The notes below the pieces were generated by a model. That model was not told where the DNA came from. It searched no databases and saw only the letters and a list, made by a program, of their open reading frames with translations. Made by a program: the position numbers and the translations under genes. DNA of 10,688 nt, from assembly GCA_035527835.1 (NCBI GenBank), contig DATKZS010000083.1, positions 1 through 10,688 of the forward strand. The letters run 5' to 3'. Origin of the DNA: DATKZS01 sp035527835 [NCBI: bacterium]. GTDB taxonomy: Bacteria; RBG-13-61-14. Shown here in pieces: positions 1 through 7,311 of this stretch (its first letter is position 1; every line of letters begins with the position of its first letter).

Positions 1-134
1 CCGGTCCGCCAAGCCGGTTGGGGCCAACGCTCCGGAGCTGTTATTTGCCGGGCCGCAAAGAAACATCATGATTTACTTGGCGATCCTTGGCGCTCTTGGC
101 GTCTTGGCGGTTTTCTTACGGCCTATTTTGGACA
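1..134 (+). mobile_element. right part of a ~250-bp MITE-like structured repeat (copy 1, truncated by the window edge)
   Basis: Positions 1-113 match 10576-10688 in the same orientation with three differences (at 43, 57 and 83). The copy contains four CTTGGCG units (76-82, 86-92, 95-101, 103-109) and ends with TATTTTGGACA at 124-134, the exact reverse complement of TGTCCAAAATA at 10459-10469, which begins the other copy. Together the two partial copies imply an element of about 250 bp with 11-bp terminal inverted repeats and no convincing coding capacity. It ends about 40 bp before the exbB promoter. Calling it mobile is inference; a target-site duplication cannot be tested because each copy is incomplete. 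Confidence 0.6.
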
Positions 135-171
135 AGAGTGATCCACTACACTAGTTTTGGCCGCATTCCCG

Positions 172-180
172 TGATAACAT
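172..180 (+). promoter_or_regulatory. candidate extended -10 promoter of exbB, possibly giving a leaderless mRNA
   Basis: TGATAACAT reads as TG-n-TAACAT, an extended -10 box. No convincing -35 is seen. The box ends 10 bp before the exbB ATG, and no Shine-Dalgarno sequence lies between them, so transcription would start at or a few bases before the start codon. Confidence 0.4.
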
Positions 181-190
181 ATCCCGCATT

Positions 191-895
191 ATGGGAGATA
201 CCTTGCAGTTGATCAATTCGTTCTTCCCCCTGCTGGAGCGGGGGGGAGTGGTGATGTGGCCGATCGCGCTGTGCTCGGTGGTGGCGCTGGCCATCATCCT
301 GGAGCGGTCGTGGTTTCTGCTGGTTCGGGGGTCCCGGATCGCTCCGCGCGCATTTTTGCGCGAGGTCGAGGCCTACCTGGACCAGGGCAAGATCGAGGAC
401 GCGGTGGTGGCGTGCCGCAAGAGCGACTCTCTGATGGCCAAGGTGCTGCTGTCGGCGCTTTTGCTTTACGGTTCGCCCCGGGAGCGGATCCGGGAGGCAT
501 TGGAGGACGAGGGCCGCCGGGCGGCGCGCGAGCTGGAGCGGTTTTTGGGCATCCTGGCGGCGGTCCCGGGCCTTTCCACGCTGCTAGGGTTCCTGGGCAC
601 GGTGATCGGGATGATCCAGATCTTCGACCAGATCTCGCAGCGGCACATCGGGCAGATGGAGTTTTTAGCGAGCGGCATTTACGTGGCGTTGTACACCACG
701 GCCTTCGGGCTGATCGTGGCGGTCCCGGCGTACCTGGCTTACAAGGGCTTTTCCGGGCTCGCGGAGCGCAGCGTCCGGGAGATGGAAGAATTCGCGGTGG
801 ACCTGTTGAACCACATGGACAAGGCCGCGGCCAAAGGCCAGGCCGCGGCCATGGGCCAGGCCGCGGCCATGGGCCAGGCCGGGAACGGTAAATGA
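191..895 (+). CDS. exbB: MotA/TolQ/ExbB-family proton channel protein
   Basis: Inner-membrane channel subunit that, with an ExbD/TolR partner, converts proton-motive force into work on the cell envelope (TonB-dependent uptake or a Tol-like role). The 234-aa protein has the family layout: TM1 about residues 20-37, a large cytoplasmic segment, TM2 about 126-147 containing the signature LLGFLGTVIGM (131-141), and TM3 about 164-184. The length is normal for the family. The ATG at 191 follows an extended -10 box by 10 bp with no ribosome binding site. The stop overlaps the next start as ATGA, so the pair is probably translationally coupled. The C-terminus carries a low-complexity GQAAAM repeat encoded by an 18-bp tandem repeat. 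No tonB, tolA or receptor gene is nearby, so TonB and Tol roles cannot be separated; ExbB is the family-level choice. Confidence 0.85.
   Translation: MGDTLQLINSFFPLLERGGVVMWPIALCSVVALAIILERSWFLLVRGSRIAPRAFLREVEAYLDQGKIEDAVVACRKSDSLMAKVLLSALLLYGSPRERIREALEDEGRRAARELERFLGILAAVPGLSTLLGFLGTVIGMIQIFDQISQRHIGQMEFLASGIYVALYTTAFGLIVAVPAYLAYKGFSGLAERSVREMEEFAVDLLNHMDKAAAKGQAAAMGQAAAMGQAGNGK
836..880 (+). repeat. 18-bp in-frame tandem repeat at the 3' end of exbB
   Basis: The unit GGCCAGGCCGCGGCCATG occurs at 836-853 and 854-871 and again partly at 872-880; a degenerate partial unit precedes it. Each unit encodes GQAAAM, lengthening the cytoplasmic C-terminus of ExbB without changing frame. Exact repeats of this kind can change copy number by slippage. 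Confidence 0.8.
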
Positions 896-1365
896 AATTC
901 AAGGACAAGGAACGCGAGGACCCGCGGCCCGAGCTGACATCGCTCGTGGACATCATCTTCATCCTGGTCCTGTTCCTCACCGTCACCACCACCTTCGCGA
1001 CCTCCGGCGGCATCAACGTCAGCCTGCCCCAGGCCTCCAGCCAGCGGCCCCTCGAAAAAGCCGACAAGCTCTTCGTGGTGATCAACAAGGAAGGCGACGC
1101 CTTCATCGAGGGCGAGAAGCTCACCAACCAGCAGCTCTCCGGGCGGTTCAAGACGCTTTCCCGGGCGGCGCCCGACGGAGTGGTGGTGCTGCAGGCGGAC
1201 CAGGCCACGCTGCACGGCCGGGTGGTCGAGGTCATGGACCTGGCCGAGATGGCGGGACTGAAAAGACTGGCCATCGCGGCGGAGCAGAAACCGGTGGAGA
1301 CGCCAGGAGAAGGCCCCGCGCCGGCAGAGACCAGCGGGTCCACCGTGGGCGGCCCGGAAAAATAG
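892..1365 (+). CDS. exbD: ExbD/TolR-family biopolymer transport protein
   Basis: Partner of the preceding ExbB-type channel. The 157-aa protein has a short cytoplasmic N-terminus, one membrane helix (about 15-37, LTSLVDIIFILVLFLTVTTT) and a periplasmic domain. Asp20 in LTSLVD is at the position of the family's essential proton-carrying aspartate. The domain from about 55 to 135 contains the ExbD-like pattern of a strand with LFVVINKEGDAFIEG and a later VVVLQAD segment. The C-terminal 25 residues are rich in Pro, Gly and Glu and look disordered. Its ATG overlaps the exbB stop by four bases. The stop lies 10 bp from the end of the convergent M20 gene, with no clear terminator between them. Confidence 0.87.
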   Translation: MKFKDKEREDPRPELTSLVDIIFILVLFLTVTTTFATSGGINVSLPQASSQRPLEKADKLFVVINKEGDAFIEGEKLTNQQLSGRFKTLSRAAPDGVVVLQADQATLHGRVVEVMDLAEMAGLKRLAIAAEQKPVETPGEGPAPAETSGSTVGGPEK

Positions 1366-1375
1366 AGGCGAGCCA

Positions 1376-2800
1376 TTATTCCGAGTTCAAGATCAGCCGC
1401 CGGTAAAATTCGATGATTTCCTCGATGTTGTCCACCGCGATCCTTTCATCAGTTCCGTGGGCGCGCTCCTGATCCTTCTCGCTCACCCGCATCGGGATGA
1501 AGCGATAGACGCTGTCGCTTATGTTCTCGTAGTGGCGCGAATCAGTGCCGCCCAGGACCAGGAAGGGCGCCATCAGCGTCCCGGGAAAAACTTCGGCGAT
1601 CGTCGTCTTCAGGATCTTGAAGCCGTCGGACTCCACGCTCGATACTTTGGAAGCCTCGCGGGCCCCGTCCATGATCTCCACCGCGACCCGGGGATCGGCA
1701 ATGACCTTCTTCACCCGGCCCACGGCGTATGCAATGTCGTCGCCGGGGAGCAGTCTGAGGTTGACCACCGCCCTGGCCTCCTGGGGGAGCACGTTTTCCT
1801 TGGAGCCGGCTTCGATGATGGTGGCCGCGGTGGTGGTCCGGATCATGGCGTTGGTGGCGTTGACTTTTGACAGCATGTTTTTGATCACTCCGCCCAGGAG
1901 CCGGCGGCCGCTGATGGCGGCCCTCATGGAGGCGGGCATCTCGGGGGCCAGGCTTTCGAAGGTCAGAACGGTAACTCCCTCCAGGCGGGAGGGGAAGGGC
2001 CGCTTCTCGAGGCGGTGGATCGCGGCGCCGAGGATGCCGATGGCCGATTCCGGCGGCGGCATGGACGAGTGCCCGCCCCCGGTTTTTACCTTTAGTTCCA
2101 GCGAAAGATATCCTTTCTCGGCGATGCCGACCATGGCAAGGGGCTTGTCAATGCCCAGCGGCGCGCCATCAACGATGAATCCTCCCTCGTCAATAACGTA
2201 CTCCGCCTTCGCTCCCCGCGATTCGAGCAGCGACGAGATCGCGGCGGCCCCGTGGTCGCCGCCCACTTCCTCGTCATGCCCAAAGGCCAGGTAGATCGTG
2301 CGCCGCGGAGCGTGCCCTTCGGCGATCAAGCCCTCCACCGCTTCCATGATCGAAATCAGGAAGCCCTTGCAGTCCATGGTCCCTCTTCCCCACACGTAGC
2401 CGTCGGCGATGTCGCCGGAAAATGGAGAATGGGTCCAGTCACCAATGGTGCCGGGCGCGATGGGGACCACGTCCTGGTGGGCCATAAGGATCACGGGTCT
2501 GGCCGAGGGGTCGCTTCCCTGCCAGGTGTAGAGCAGGCTGAGGCCGCCGGCCTTCTCCCGAACCAGGTTTTTATGGATGAGAGGATAGCTTGTTGCGAGA
2601 TAATCATGGAGCGCGAAAAATTCCGTTGCATCCACCTGGGACGGGTCCTGGTGCGAAATGCTCTTGATCTTCACCGCGCCCGACAGGCTGTTCGCGGCGC
2701 TGCTCGCCCCCGAGGCCGATGTCGCATAAGGGGCCGACAGCAGGGAGATGGCCAGGATGCAGACAACGGCGGCCAACCTTTTGGGAACGCATATTTTCAT
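1376..2800 (-). CDS. secreted M20-family metallohydrolase, PM20D1/carboxypeptidase S-like
   Basis: Predicted dinuclear-zinc hydrolase of 474 aa acting on an amide or peptide bond outside the cytoplasm. The start at 2800 is chosen because GGAGG lies 8 bases upstream and because it begins a Sec signal peptide (KR near residues 7-8, hydrophobic 9-23, likely cleavage near ATSAS). Visible M20 residues: His108 and Asp110 (AHQD), bridging Asp143 (GRGTMD), catalytic Glu177 and zinc ligand Glu178 (GHDEE), Asp204 (VIDEGG), His244 (GGHSS, dimerisation-domain motif) and His448 (HGTDE). The segments GHDEE, DEGGFI, AIGILGAA, RTTTA and TDSR match what I recall of PM20D1, which makes and hydrolyses N-acyl amino acids, and of yeast CPS1, a carboxypeptidase. 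The substrate is unknown. The gene looks less G+C-biased than its neighbours, possibly a sign of transfer. Confidence 0.88.
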   Translation of the reverse strand: MKICVPKRLAAVVCILAISLLSAPYATSASGASSAANSLSGAVKIKSISHQDPSQVDATEFFALHDYLATSYPLIHKNLVREKAGGLSLLYTWQGSDPSARPVILMAHQDVVPIAPGTIGDWTHSPFSGDIADGYVWGRGTMDCKGFLISIMEAVEGLIAEGHAPRRTIYLAFGHDEEVGGDHGAAAISSLLESRGAKAEYVIDEGGFIVDGAPLGIDKPLAMVGIAEKGYLSLELKVKTGGGHSSMPPPESAIGILGAAIHRLEKRPFPSRLEGVTVLTFESLAPEMPASMRAAISGRRLLGGVIKNMLSKVNATNAMIRTTTAATIIEAGSKENVLPQEARAVVNLRLLPGDDIAYAVGRVKKVIADPRVAVEIMDGAREASKVSSVESDGFKILKTTIAEVFPGTLMAPFLVLGGTDSRHYENISDSVYRFIPMRVSEKDQERAHGTDERIAVDNIEEIIEFYRRLILNSE

Positions 2801-2808
2801 TTTTCCAA

Positions 2809-2813
2809 CCTCC
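2809..2813 (-). promoter_or_regulatory. ribosome binding site deciding the M20 hydrolase start
   Basis: GGAGG on the minus strand, 8 bases before the ATG at 2800. An in-frame upstream start would add 17 residues ahead of the signal peptide, so the internal ATG is preferred. Confidence 0.7.
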
Positions 2814-2926
2814 ATGAACCTGAATGATGCGGCAGGCCCGACGCGCCGCATGCCACACGCGGGCTATTCCCCGCCTTCCGCGGGAAAACGCCCTCCTTGA
2901 TCGTCTCGAACTCCATTAGAACATGC

Positions 2927-2936
2927 TTGTCGACAA
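2927..2936. promoter_or_regulatory. 10-bp perfect palindrome in a divergent gap, possible operator
   Basis: TTGTCGACAA is a perfect palindrome between the divergent M20 hydrolase and ftsB genes, about 60 bp upstream of the ftsB -10 box. This position would suit a regulator binding site, but no family is recognised and a 10-bp palindrome could occur by chance. Confidence 0.2.
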
Positions 2937-2997
2937 TCTCCCAAGTCCAGCCGGAATCAAGGCTCCTTGGCGCCGGCTACGAATTTTCAACGGAATC

Positions 2998-3006
2998 TGT
3001 TATAAT
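2998..3006 (+). promoter_or_regulatory. extended -10 promoter of the ftsB-cyclase operon
   Basis: TGTTATAAT is a perfect extended -10 (TG-n-TATAAT). The -35 region is weak, as is usual for extended -10 promoters. Transcription would start near 3013, giving a leader of about 50 bases before the ftsB ATG at 3063. Confidence 0.6.
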
Positions 3007-3049
3007 CTACAGTACGGCATCCCGGTGCGTACGCTCATGCTGGACATGC

Positions 3050-3055
3050 GGAGGT
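3050..3055 (+). promoter_or_regulatory. ribosome binding site deciding the ftsB start
   Basis: GGAGGT lies 7 bases before the ATG at 3063. An in-frame GTG at 3054 overlaps this site and is therefore an unlikely start. Confidence 0.7.
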
Positions 3056-3062
3056 GGAAAAG

Positions 3063-3359
3063 ATGAAGCTCAAGGTGGCGGTGGGCGTCCTGGTTCTTAT
3101 TATCCTCGCGTTCACGGTGTTCGGAGACCGTGGCCTCTTAAACCTCGTCCGGTACCAGCAAGAAAGGCAGGAGCTGCTCTCACGGGCGCAAAAGCTCCGG
3201 GAAGAGAACCGGGAGCTGCGCGCGGAGATCGAGCGTCTCCAGAACGACCCGGCGCACATCGAGCGCCTGGCCCGGGAGGAGCTGGGCATGGTGAAGCCCG
3301 GCGAGCTGGTGATCCAGTTTTCCGAAGACCCCGGCAAGGAAGCTCCAGGCAAACCATGA
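3063..3359 (+). CDS. ftsB: FtsB/DivIC-family septum formation protein
   Basis: Small bitopic division protein that, with FtsL and FtsQ, links the early and late divisome and helps activate septal peptidoglycan synthesis. The 98-aa product has one N-terminal membrane helix (about 5-20) followed by a coiled coil (about 30-62, rich in Glu, Arg, Leu and Gln). The conserved DivIC/FtsB tail follows: DPAHIERLAREELGMVKPGE (62-81), whose pattern of DP, IE, AR and ELGMVKPGE is diagnostic. Start ATG 3063 is set by GGAGGT at 3050. The stop overlaps the next start as ATGA, so it is coupled to the downstream diguanylate cyclase. The expected partners ftsL and ftsQ are not in the window. Confidence 0.85.
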   Translation: MKLKVAVGVLVLIILAFTVFGDRGLLNLVRYQQERQELLSRAQKLREENRELRAEIERLQNDPAHIERLAREELGMVKPGELVIQFSEDPGKEAPGKP

Positions 3360-5497
3360 AACGGGCGCGATCATCGCGCGATCTTTTGGCCCAGGCGCGG
3401 CCGCTCATCCGGCCCGCGCTTTACTTTCTCTCCCTTCTGCTCATCGCCTCCGGCCGCTTCGACCATTTTGCCGGGTACGGCGCGCCGCACTACGTCGCGC
3501 TGGCCGGGCTCCTGGTGGTCGTGCTCTTCGAGATCATGACGCTCATTGACCAGCAAGGCGACACGCGGCGGCGGGTGATGTGGCTGGGGGCCTGGACCAT
3601 GGCGGGCATGACGGTGGCGACGCTGGCGGCGGGGAGACACGGGCCGGCGCTCGGGCCCCTGTCCTTTATTATTTTCGCGGTGGCCGCGAGCTCGGCCGGG
3701 CTCAGGCGCGGGGCCATGCTGTGGCTCATGACCATGGCGCTCGTGGCGGGGCACTCGGCCTGGGCGGGCCGGGCCGATCCCGACTGGCCGGGCGCCGGCA
3801 TTCACGGCGCGTACCTCGCGGCGTTCGGCCTGGCCATGGGATTGTTCGTGAGCCTGGAGCGGAGGTCGCGGCAGCGGGCGGAGCGGGCGCTCGATGACCT
3901 CAAGCGCGACGTTTCCGAGTTCCAGCGCGACGACACGGTGCACCGGCTCTCGGGTCTCACGGACCAGGGGCGGAAGAGCGAGGCGGTGCGGTCGGTGTTC
4001 GCGCTGGACGAGGCGTTCCACGCGGCCCTGGAGGCCGGCCGCGAGGCCGTGGAGGCGGACGCGCTGGCGCTGTACTGGCGGGCGGCGGACGGTCCGTTCC
4101 ATCTGCGGGAGGTCTCGGCGTCGGATGAGATCAACGCGGAGGCCCGGGTGGCGGCGGGGTCGGGGCTGTTGGGCTGGGTGGCGGCGGAGGAGACGGCGCT
4201 CCGGGTGTCGGGGCCGGAGCGGCTGAAGGGAGCGTTGCCGTACCGTGGAGGGGCGGCGGTGGAGCATCTGGTGGCGGTTCCGGTGCTGAGCCAGGGCCGG
4301 CTGGCCGGGGTGCTGGCGGCGGACCGGAAGGACGGCAACGGGTTTTCGGCGGCGGACGAGAAGCTGATGAATCTGCTCGCGGACAAGGTGGCGGACGTGC
4401 ATTCGCACGCTCTGCTCATGAAGCTGGTCGAGTCGGAGGCCGCGCAGTTCAAGTCGCTGGCCGAGCTGTCGCACCGGCTCTCGCAGTCTCTGGACCTCGC
4501 GGAAATTTTCGCGGCGGTGCTGCGCATGAGCCAGGCCATTACCGGCCACGACGCGGCGGCCATCGTGCTGCCCGGCGACGACGGCGCGCCGGTGGTGGCG
4601 GCGGCCGGCGGGGACATCGTCAAATCGGCGGAGGGACAGGCGGTGGTGGAGGGGACACTGGCGGGATGGGTGATCGCACAGAAGCAGTACCTTTCCATCC
4701 CGGACCTGGCCGAGCGAACGCGCAAGACTTGGGCCCTGGGCCAGCGCCTCGACCCGTCCGGCATGAAGTCGGCGCTGATCCACCCGCTGCCGCTCAAGCA
4801 CTCGGCGCAGGGGGCGCTGGCGCTGTTCTCGCGCGAGCCGGACGCCTTCGGCCGATACATGGTGCGGGTCTCCGGCATTTTGGCGGACATCGCGGCGGTG
4901 GCGATCCATAACGCGCTCCTGTACCGGGAGATGGAGCAGCGGGCGGTGACCGACGGGCTCACCGGCCTTTACAACCACCGCTGGTTCCAGGGGCGGCTGA
5001 CGGACGAGATCGAGCGCGCGGGCCGGCTGGGCACGCGGCTCGCGGTGGTGCTATCGGACATTGACCACTTCAAGAAGATCAACGACGCCTACGGCCACCC
5101 GGTGGGCGACGAGGTGCTGAAGGGGGTCGCGGCGCTGCTTTGCTCGTCGGTGCGCAAGGTGGACAGCGCGGCGCGCTACGGGGGCGAGGAGTTCGCGCTC
5201 ATCCTGGTGGGCGCCGGGGAAAAGGGCGCGCGCGAGCTCGCGGAGCGGGTGCGCAAGAACGTGGCCAAGCTCCGCTTCCACGCTGACGGCAAGGAATTCA
5301 AGGTGTCGCTCTCGCTGGGGGTGGCGGTGTACCCGGACGACGCCACGGAAAAGGAGTCGCTGATCGAGCTTAGCGACCAGGCGCTCTACCGGGCCAAGGA
5401 GAGCGGGAGGAACCGGACGGTGATGGCGGCGGCGCTAAACAGTGAGATCAAAGAAAACCGCCAAGGCGCCAAGAGCGTTAAGAAAGAAATATTTTGA
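3356..5497 (+). CDS. membrane GAF-GAF-GGDEF diguanylate cyclase
   Basis: Predicted 713-aa enzyme condensing two GTP into cyclic di-GMP. About six membrane helices fill residues 17-166, followed by a charged linker (about 168-210), two GAF-like sensor domains (about 210-355 and 375-525) and a GGDEF domain from DGLTGLYN (533-540). The active-site loop is GGEEF (609-613), a functional variant. Asp568 in SDIDHFKKIND is the expected metal ligand. RKVD (600-603), five residues upstream of GGEEF, is an intact RxxD inhibitory site, so product feedback is likely. ATG 3356 overlaps the ftsB stop; the same frame is open upstream as far as 2897 from a TTG, but that runs through ftsB and is rejected. The last 15 codons (residues 699-713) and the stop lie inside an inverted repeat, so the native C-terminus was probably replaced. 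Confidence 0.88.
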   Translation: MKRARSSRDLLAQARPLIRPALYFLSLLLIASGRFDHFAGYGAPHYVALAGLLVVVLFEIMTLIDQQGDTRRRVMWLGAWTMAGMTVATLAAGRHGPALGPLSFIIFAVAASSAGLRRGAMLWLMTMALVAGHSAWAGRADPDWPGAGIHGAYLAAFGLAMGLFVSLERRSRQRAERALDDLKRDVSEFQRDDTVHRLSGLTDQGRKSEAVRSVFALDEAFHAALEAGREAVEADALALYWRAADGPFHLREVSASDEINAEARVAAGSGLLGWVAAEETALRVSGPERLKGALPYRGGAAVEHLVAVPVLSQGRLAGVLAADRKDGNGFSAADEKLMNLLADKVADVHSHALLMKLVESEAAQFKSLAELSHRLSQSLDLAEIFAAVLRMSQAITGHDAAAIVLPGDDGAPVVAAAGGDIVKSAEGQAVVEGTLAGWVIAQKQYLSIPDLAERTRKTWALGQRLDPSGMKSALIHPLPLKHSAQGALALFSREPDAFGRYMVRVSGILADIAAVAIHNALLYREMEQRAVTDGLTGLYNHRWFQGRLTDEIERAGRLGTRLAVVLSDIDHFKKINDAYGHPVGDEVLKGVAALLCSSVRKVDSAARYGGEEFALILVGAGEKGARELAERVRKNVAKLRFHADGKEFKVSLSLGVAVYPDDATEKESLIELSDQALYRAKESGRNRTVMAAALNSEIKENRQGAKSVKKEIF

Positions 5498-5539
5498 ATT
5501 GGTTTTCTTGGCGGTCTTGGCGCCTTGGCGGTTTTCTTT
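5450..5539. repeat. perfect 25-bp inverted repeat, CGCCAAG family, spanning the cyclase stop codon
   Basis: Arms 5450-5474 and 5515-5539 are exact reverse complements around a 40-base loop. The left arm carries CGCCAAG-g-CGCCAAG followed by a decayed third unit (CGTTAAG), stepping 8 then 9 bp. The cyclase stop (5495-5497) is in the loop, which also contains AAGAAAGAAATATT (5480-5493). A T-rich run follows the right arm, so it may act as an intrinsic-terminator-like structure. It ends 3 bp before the -35 of the next promoter. Confidence 0.85.
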
Positions 5540-5542
5540 TGC

Positions 5543-5569
5543 TTGACCTCTCACACCTTCGGCTAATAT
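5543..5569 (+). promoter_or_regulatory. candidate promoter of the ABC permease operon, near-leaderless
   Basis: TTGACC (5543-5548) and TAATAT (5564-5569) are separated by 15 bp, slightly short for sigma-70. The -10 ends 9 bp before the ATG at 5579, so the transcript would start almost at the start codon. GGAG at 5573-5576 is too close to the ATG to act as a normal ribosome binding site. Confidence 0.45.
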
Positions 5570-5578
5570 GATGGAGCC

Positions 5579-6454
5579 ATGGCGCGGGGCGAGGGCATAA
5601 TCAGCGGGAGGGCGGCGGGGGCGTTCAGCGCGCCGGCCGCCGCGCTGATCGTCCTGTTCCTGGCCTTTCCGGCGCTGTGGGTGATCGTGATCGGTTTCAC
5701 CGACCTCACCCTCACCTCGGTCTCCGCGCCGTCCTTCGTAGGCCTCGGGAATTTTTCGCGGATTTTCCACGACCACTTTTTCTGGAACGCGCTCAAGGTG
5801 AGCACGGGCTTCGTGATCGGGTCCGGGGTAATCGGCCAGGCGGGGCTGGGGCTTTTGCTGGCGATGATGCTGCACGGGGAGAAGGGGGCGGTCAAGGGCG
5901 CGATCCAGGCGGCGGCGGTGGCGGCGTGGATTTTGCCGGAGGTGGTGGTGGCGTATTGCTGGGCGGCGTTTCTCGACGCGGACGCGGGCCTGTTGAACCG
6001 CGCCATCACGGCGCTGGGCCTGCCCGCGGTGCCGTGGCTCCAGAGCCACGCGCTTTTGTCCATCATCGTGTTCAACACCTGGCGGGGCACGGCTTTTTCG
6101 CTCCTCTTGTTCAGCGCGGCCATCGCGTCGCTGCCGCCGTCGTATCTGGAGACGGCGGAGGTGCTGGGCGCGCCGGCGTATAACAAGTTCAAGGACATCA
6201 TCCTGCCCCTGATCCGGGGCACCCTGCTCACCGACCTCATCCTGATCACGCTGTGGACCTTCAACGTGTTCACGCCGTTTTTGTTGACGCGCGGGGGCCC
6301 GTCGTTCGCGACCGAGATCCTGCCGGTGTACATCTATCGCAACGCGTTTCTGGGGACGTTCAAGCTGGGGTTCGGGTCGGCGGCGGCCACCGTGATGCTG
6401 CTCATCAACCTCGGGCTGGGCGCGTTTTACATCGCGGCGGGGAGGAAGCGATGA
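5579..6454 (+). CDS. sugar ABC transporter permease, MalF/UgpA type
   Basis: Inner-membrane permease subunit of a carbohydrate-uptake ABC importer (CUT1 type). The 291-aa protein has six predicted membrane helices (about 17-40, 74-98, 112-131, 158-182, 215-236 and 264-287). The cytoplasmic coupling loop is the EAA motif ETAEVLGAPAYNKFKDIILP (191-210), with the conserved Glu, Gly197 and terminal LP that dock onto the ATPase. N-terminal start ATG 5579 lies 9 bp after a -10 box; no better in-frame start is visible. The stop overlaps the second permease start by ATGA. Substrate cannot be told from sequence; UgpA-, LacF- and MalF-like proteins are all possible. Confidence 0.87.
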   Translation: MARGEGIISGRAAGAFSAPAAALIVLFLAFPALWVIVIGFTDLTLTSVSAPSFVGLGNFSRIFHDHFFWNALKVSTGFVIGSGVIGQAGLGLLLAMMLHGEKGAVKGAIQAAAVAAWILPEVVVAYCWAAFLDADAGLLNRAITALGLPAVPWLQSHALLSIIVFNTWRGTAFSLLLFSAAIASLPPSYLETAEVLGAPAYNKFKDIILPLIRGTLLTDLILITLWTFNVFTPFLLTRGGPSFATEILPVYIYRNAFLGTFKLGFGSAAATVMLLINLGLGAFYIAAGRKR

Positions 6455-7272
6455 AGGCGGCGGCGATCGTGAAGTACGCGCTGATGGCGCTGTTCCTGCT
6501 TTTCTTCATCATGCCTCTGTGCTGGCTCGCGGTGACTCCGTTCTCGACGCGGCCTTCCATGGCGGTCGCGCTGCCCGGGCTCACCCTCAATAATTTTTCG
6601 TGGGCGTGGTCGGCGGGGGCGCGGGGGAACCTGCTGCCGTTCGTGAGCTCGGCCATCCTGTCGGCCGGGTGCATGATGCTGGTGGTGGCGGCGGGGTCGC
6701 TGGGCGCTTACGGGCTGGCGCGCTCCGGGTTCCGGGGCAAGGAGGCGGCGCTGTACGGGCTGGTGCTGCTCTCGTCCATCGTGACGGGGGTGGCGGCGAT
6801 GGTCCCGATCTACGGGCTGATGCTCAAGCTCCGGCTGGTGGACACCTATCTCGGGGTGGTGCTGGTAATGGCGGCGGGGTATCTGCCGACGGCGGTTTTT
6901 ATTTTGAAGGACTTCATGGACGGGGTGCCGCGTTCGTACGAGGAGGCGGCGCTGGTGGACGGGTCGTCGGCGTGGCAGGTATTCCGGAACGTGGCGTTCC
7001 CGCTGGCGCGTCCGGGGATCGCGGTGATCGCGCTGTTGGCTTTCATCAACGCGTGGTCGAATTTTCTGATCCCGTTCATCCTGTTCACGTCGCACGCGGC
7101 GGACCATTACCCGCTGTCGGTGGCCATCTTCCGGTTCCAGGACGAGATGGGCATCTTGAAGATCGGGACGATCGCGTCGTACTCGCTGGCCTACGCGCTG
7201 CCGGTGATCGGGGTGTACTTCTGGATCTCGCGGAGGTACGGGTTCGGGTTTTTCGGGGGGATCAAGGGGTGA
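6451..7272 (+). CDS. sugar ABC transporter permease, MalG/UgpE type
   Basis: Second permease of the carbohydrate importer, 273 aa. Helices are predicted at about 8-28, 65-90, 98-122, 132-152, 186-212 and 240-260. The EAA coupling motif is EEAALVDGSSAWQVFRNVAF (164-183) followed by PLARPG, with Glu164/165, Asp170 and Gly171 in the family positions. Start ATG 6451 has GGAGG at 6441-6445 and overlaps the first permease's stop codon, so the two are translated together. The ATPase gene follows only after a 358-bp repeat island, an uncommon gap within such an operon. No substrate-binding protein gene is seen downstream or upstream in the window. Confidence 0.88.
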   Translation: MKAAAIVKYALMALFLLFFIMPLCWLAVTPFSTRPSMAVALPGLTLNNFSWAWSAGARGNLLPFVSSAILSAGCMMLVVAAGSLGAYGLARSGFRGKEAALYGLVLLSSIVTGVAAMVPIYGLMLKLRLVDTYLGVVLVMAAGYLPTAVFILKDFMDGVPRSYEEAALVDGSSAWQVFRNVAFPLARPGIAVIALLAFINAWSNFLIPFILFTSHAADHYPLSVAIFRFQDEMGILKIGTIASYSLAYALPVIGVYFWISRRYGFGFFGGIKG

Positions 7273-7311
7273 GCGCGCGCCAGGGGAGGGTCATCATTGG
7301 GAGGGGATTGA

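Noticed and set aside
1365-1376. bidirectional terminator between exbD and the M20 gene
   Set aside because: Only 10 bp separate the stops and no stem with a T run is visible.
2897-3355. N-terminal extension of the cyclase from a TTG at 2897
   Set aside because: It would read through the promoter and across ftsB in another frame; the ATG at 3356 couples to the ftsB stop and begins the membrane domain.
3371-4978. 535-codon open frame on the minus strand opposite the cyclase gene
   Set aside because: It is an Arg/Pro/His-rich shadow of a high-G+C gene, with no domain, start site or ribosome binding site; the plus strand has clear GAF and GGDEF motifs.
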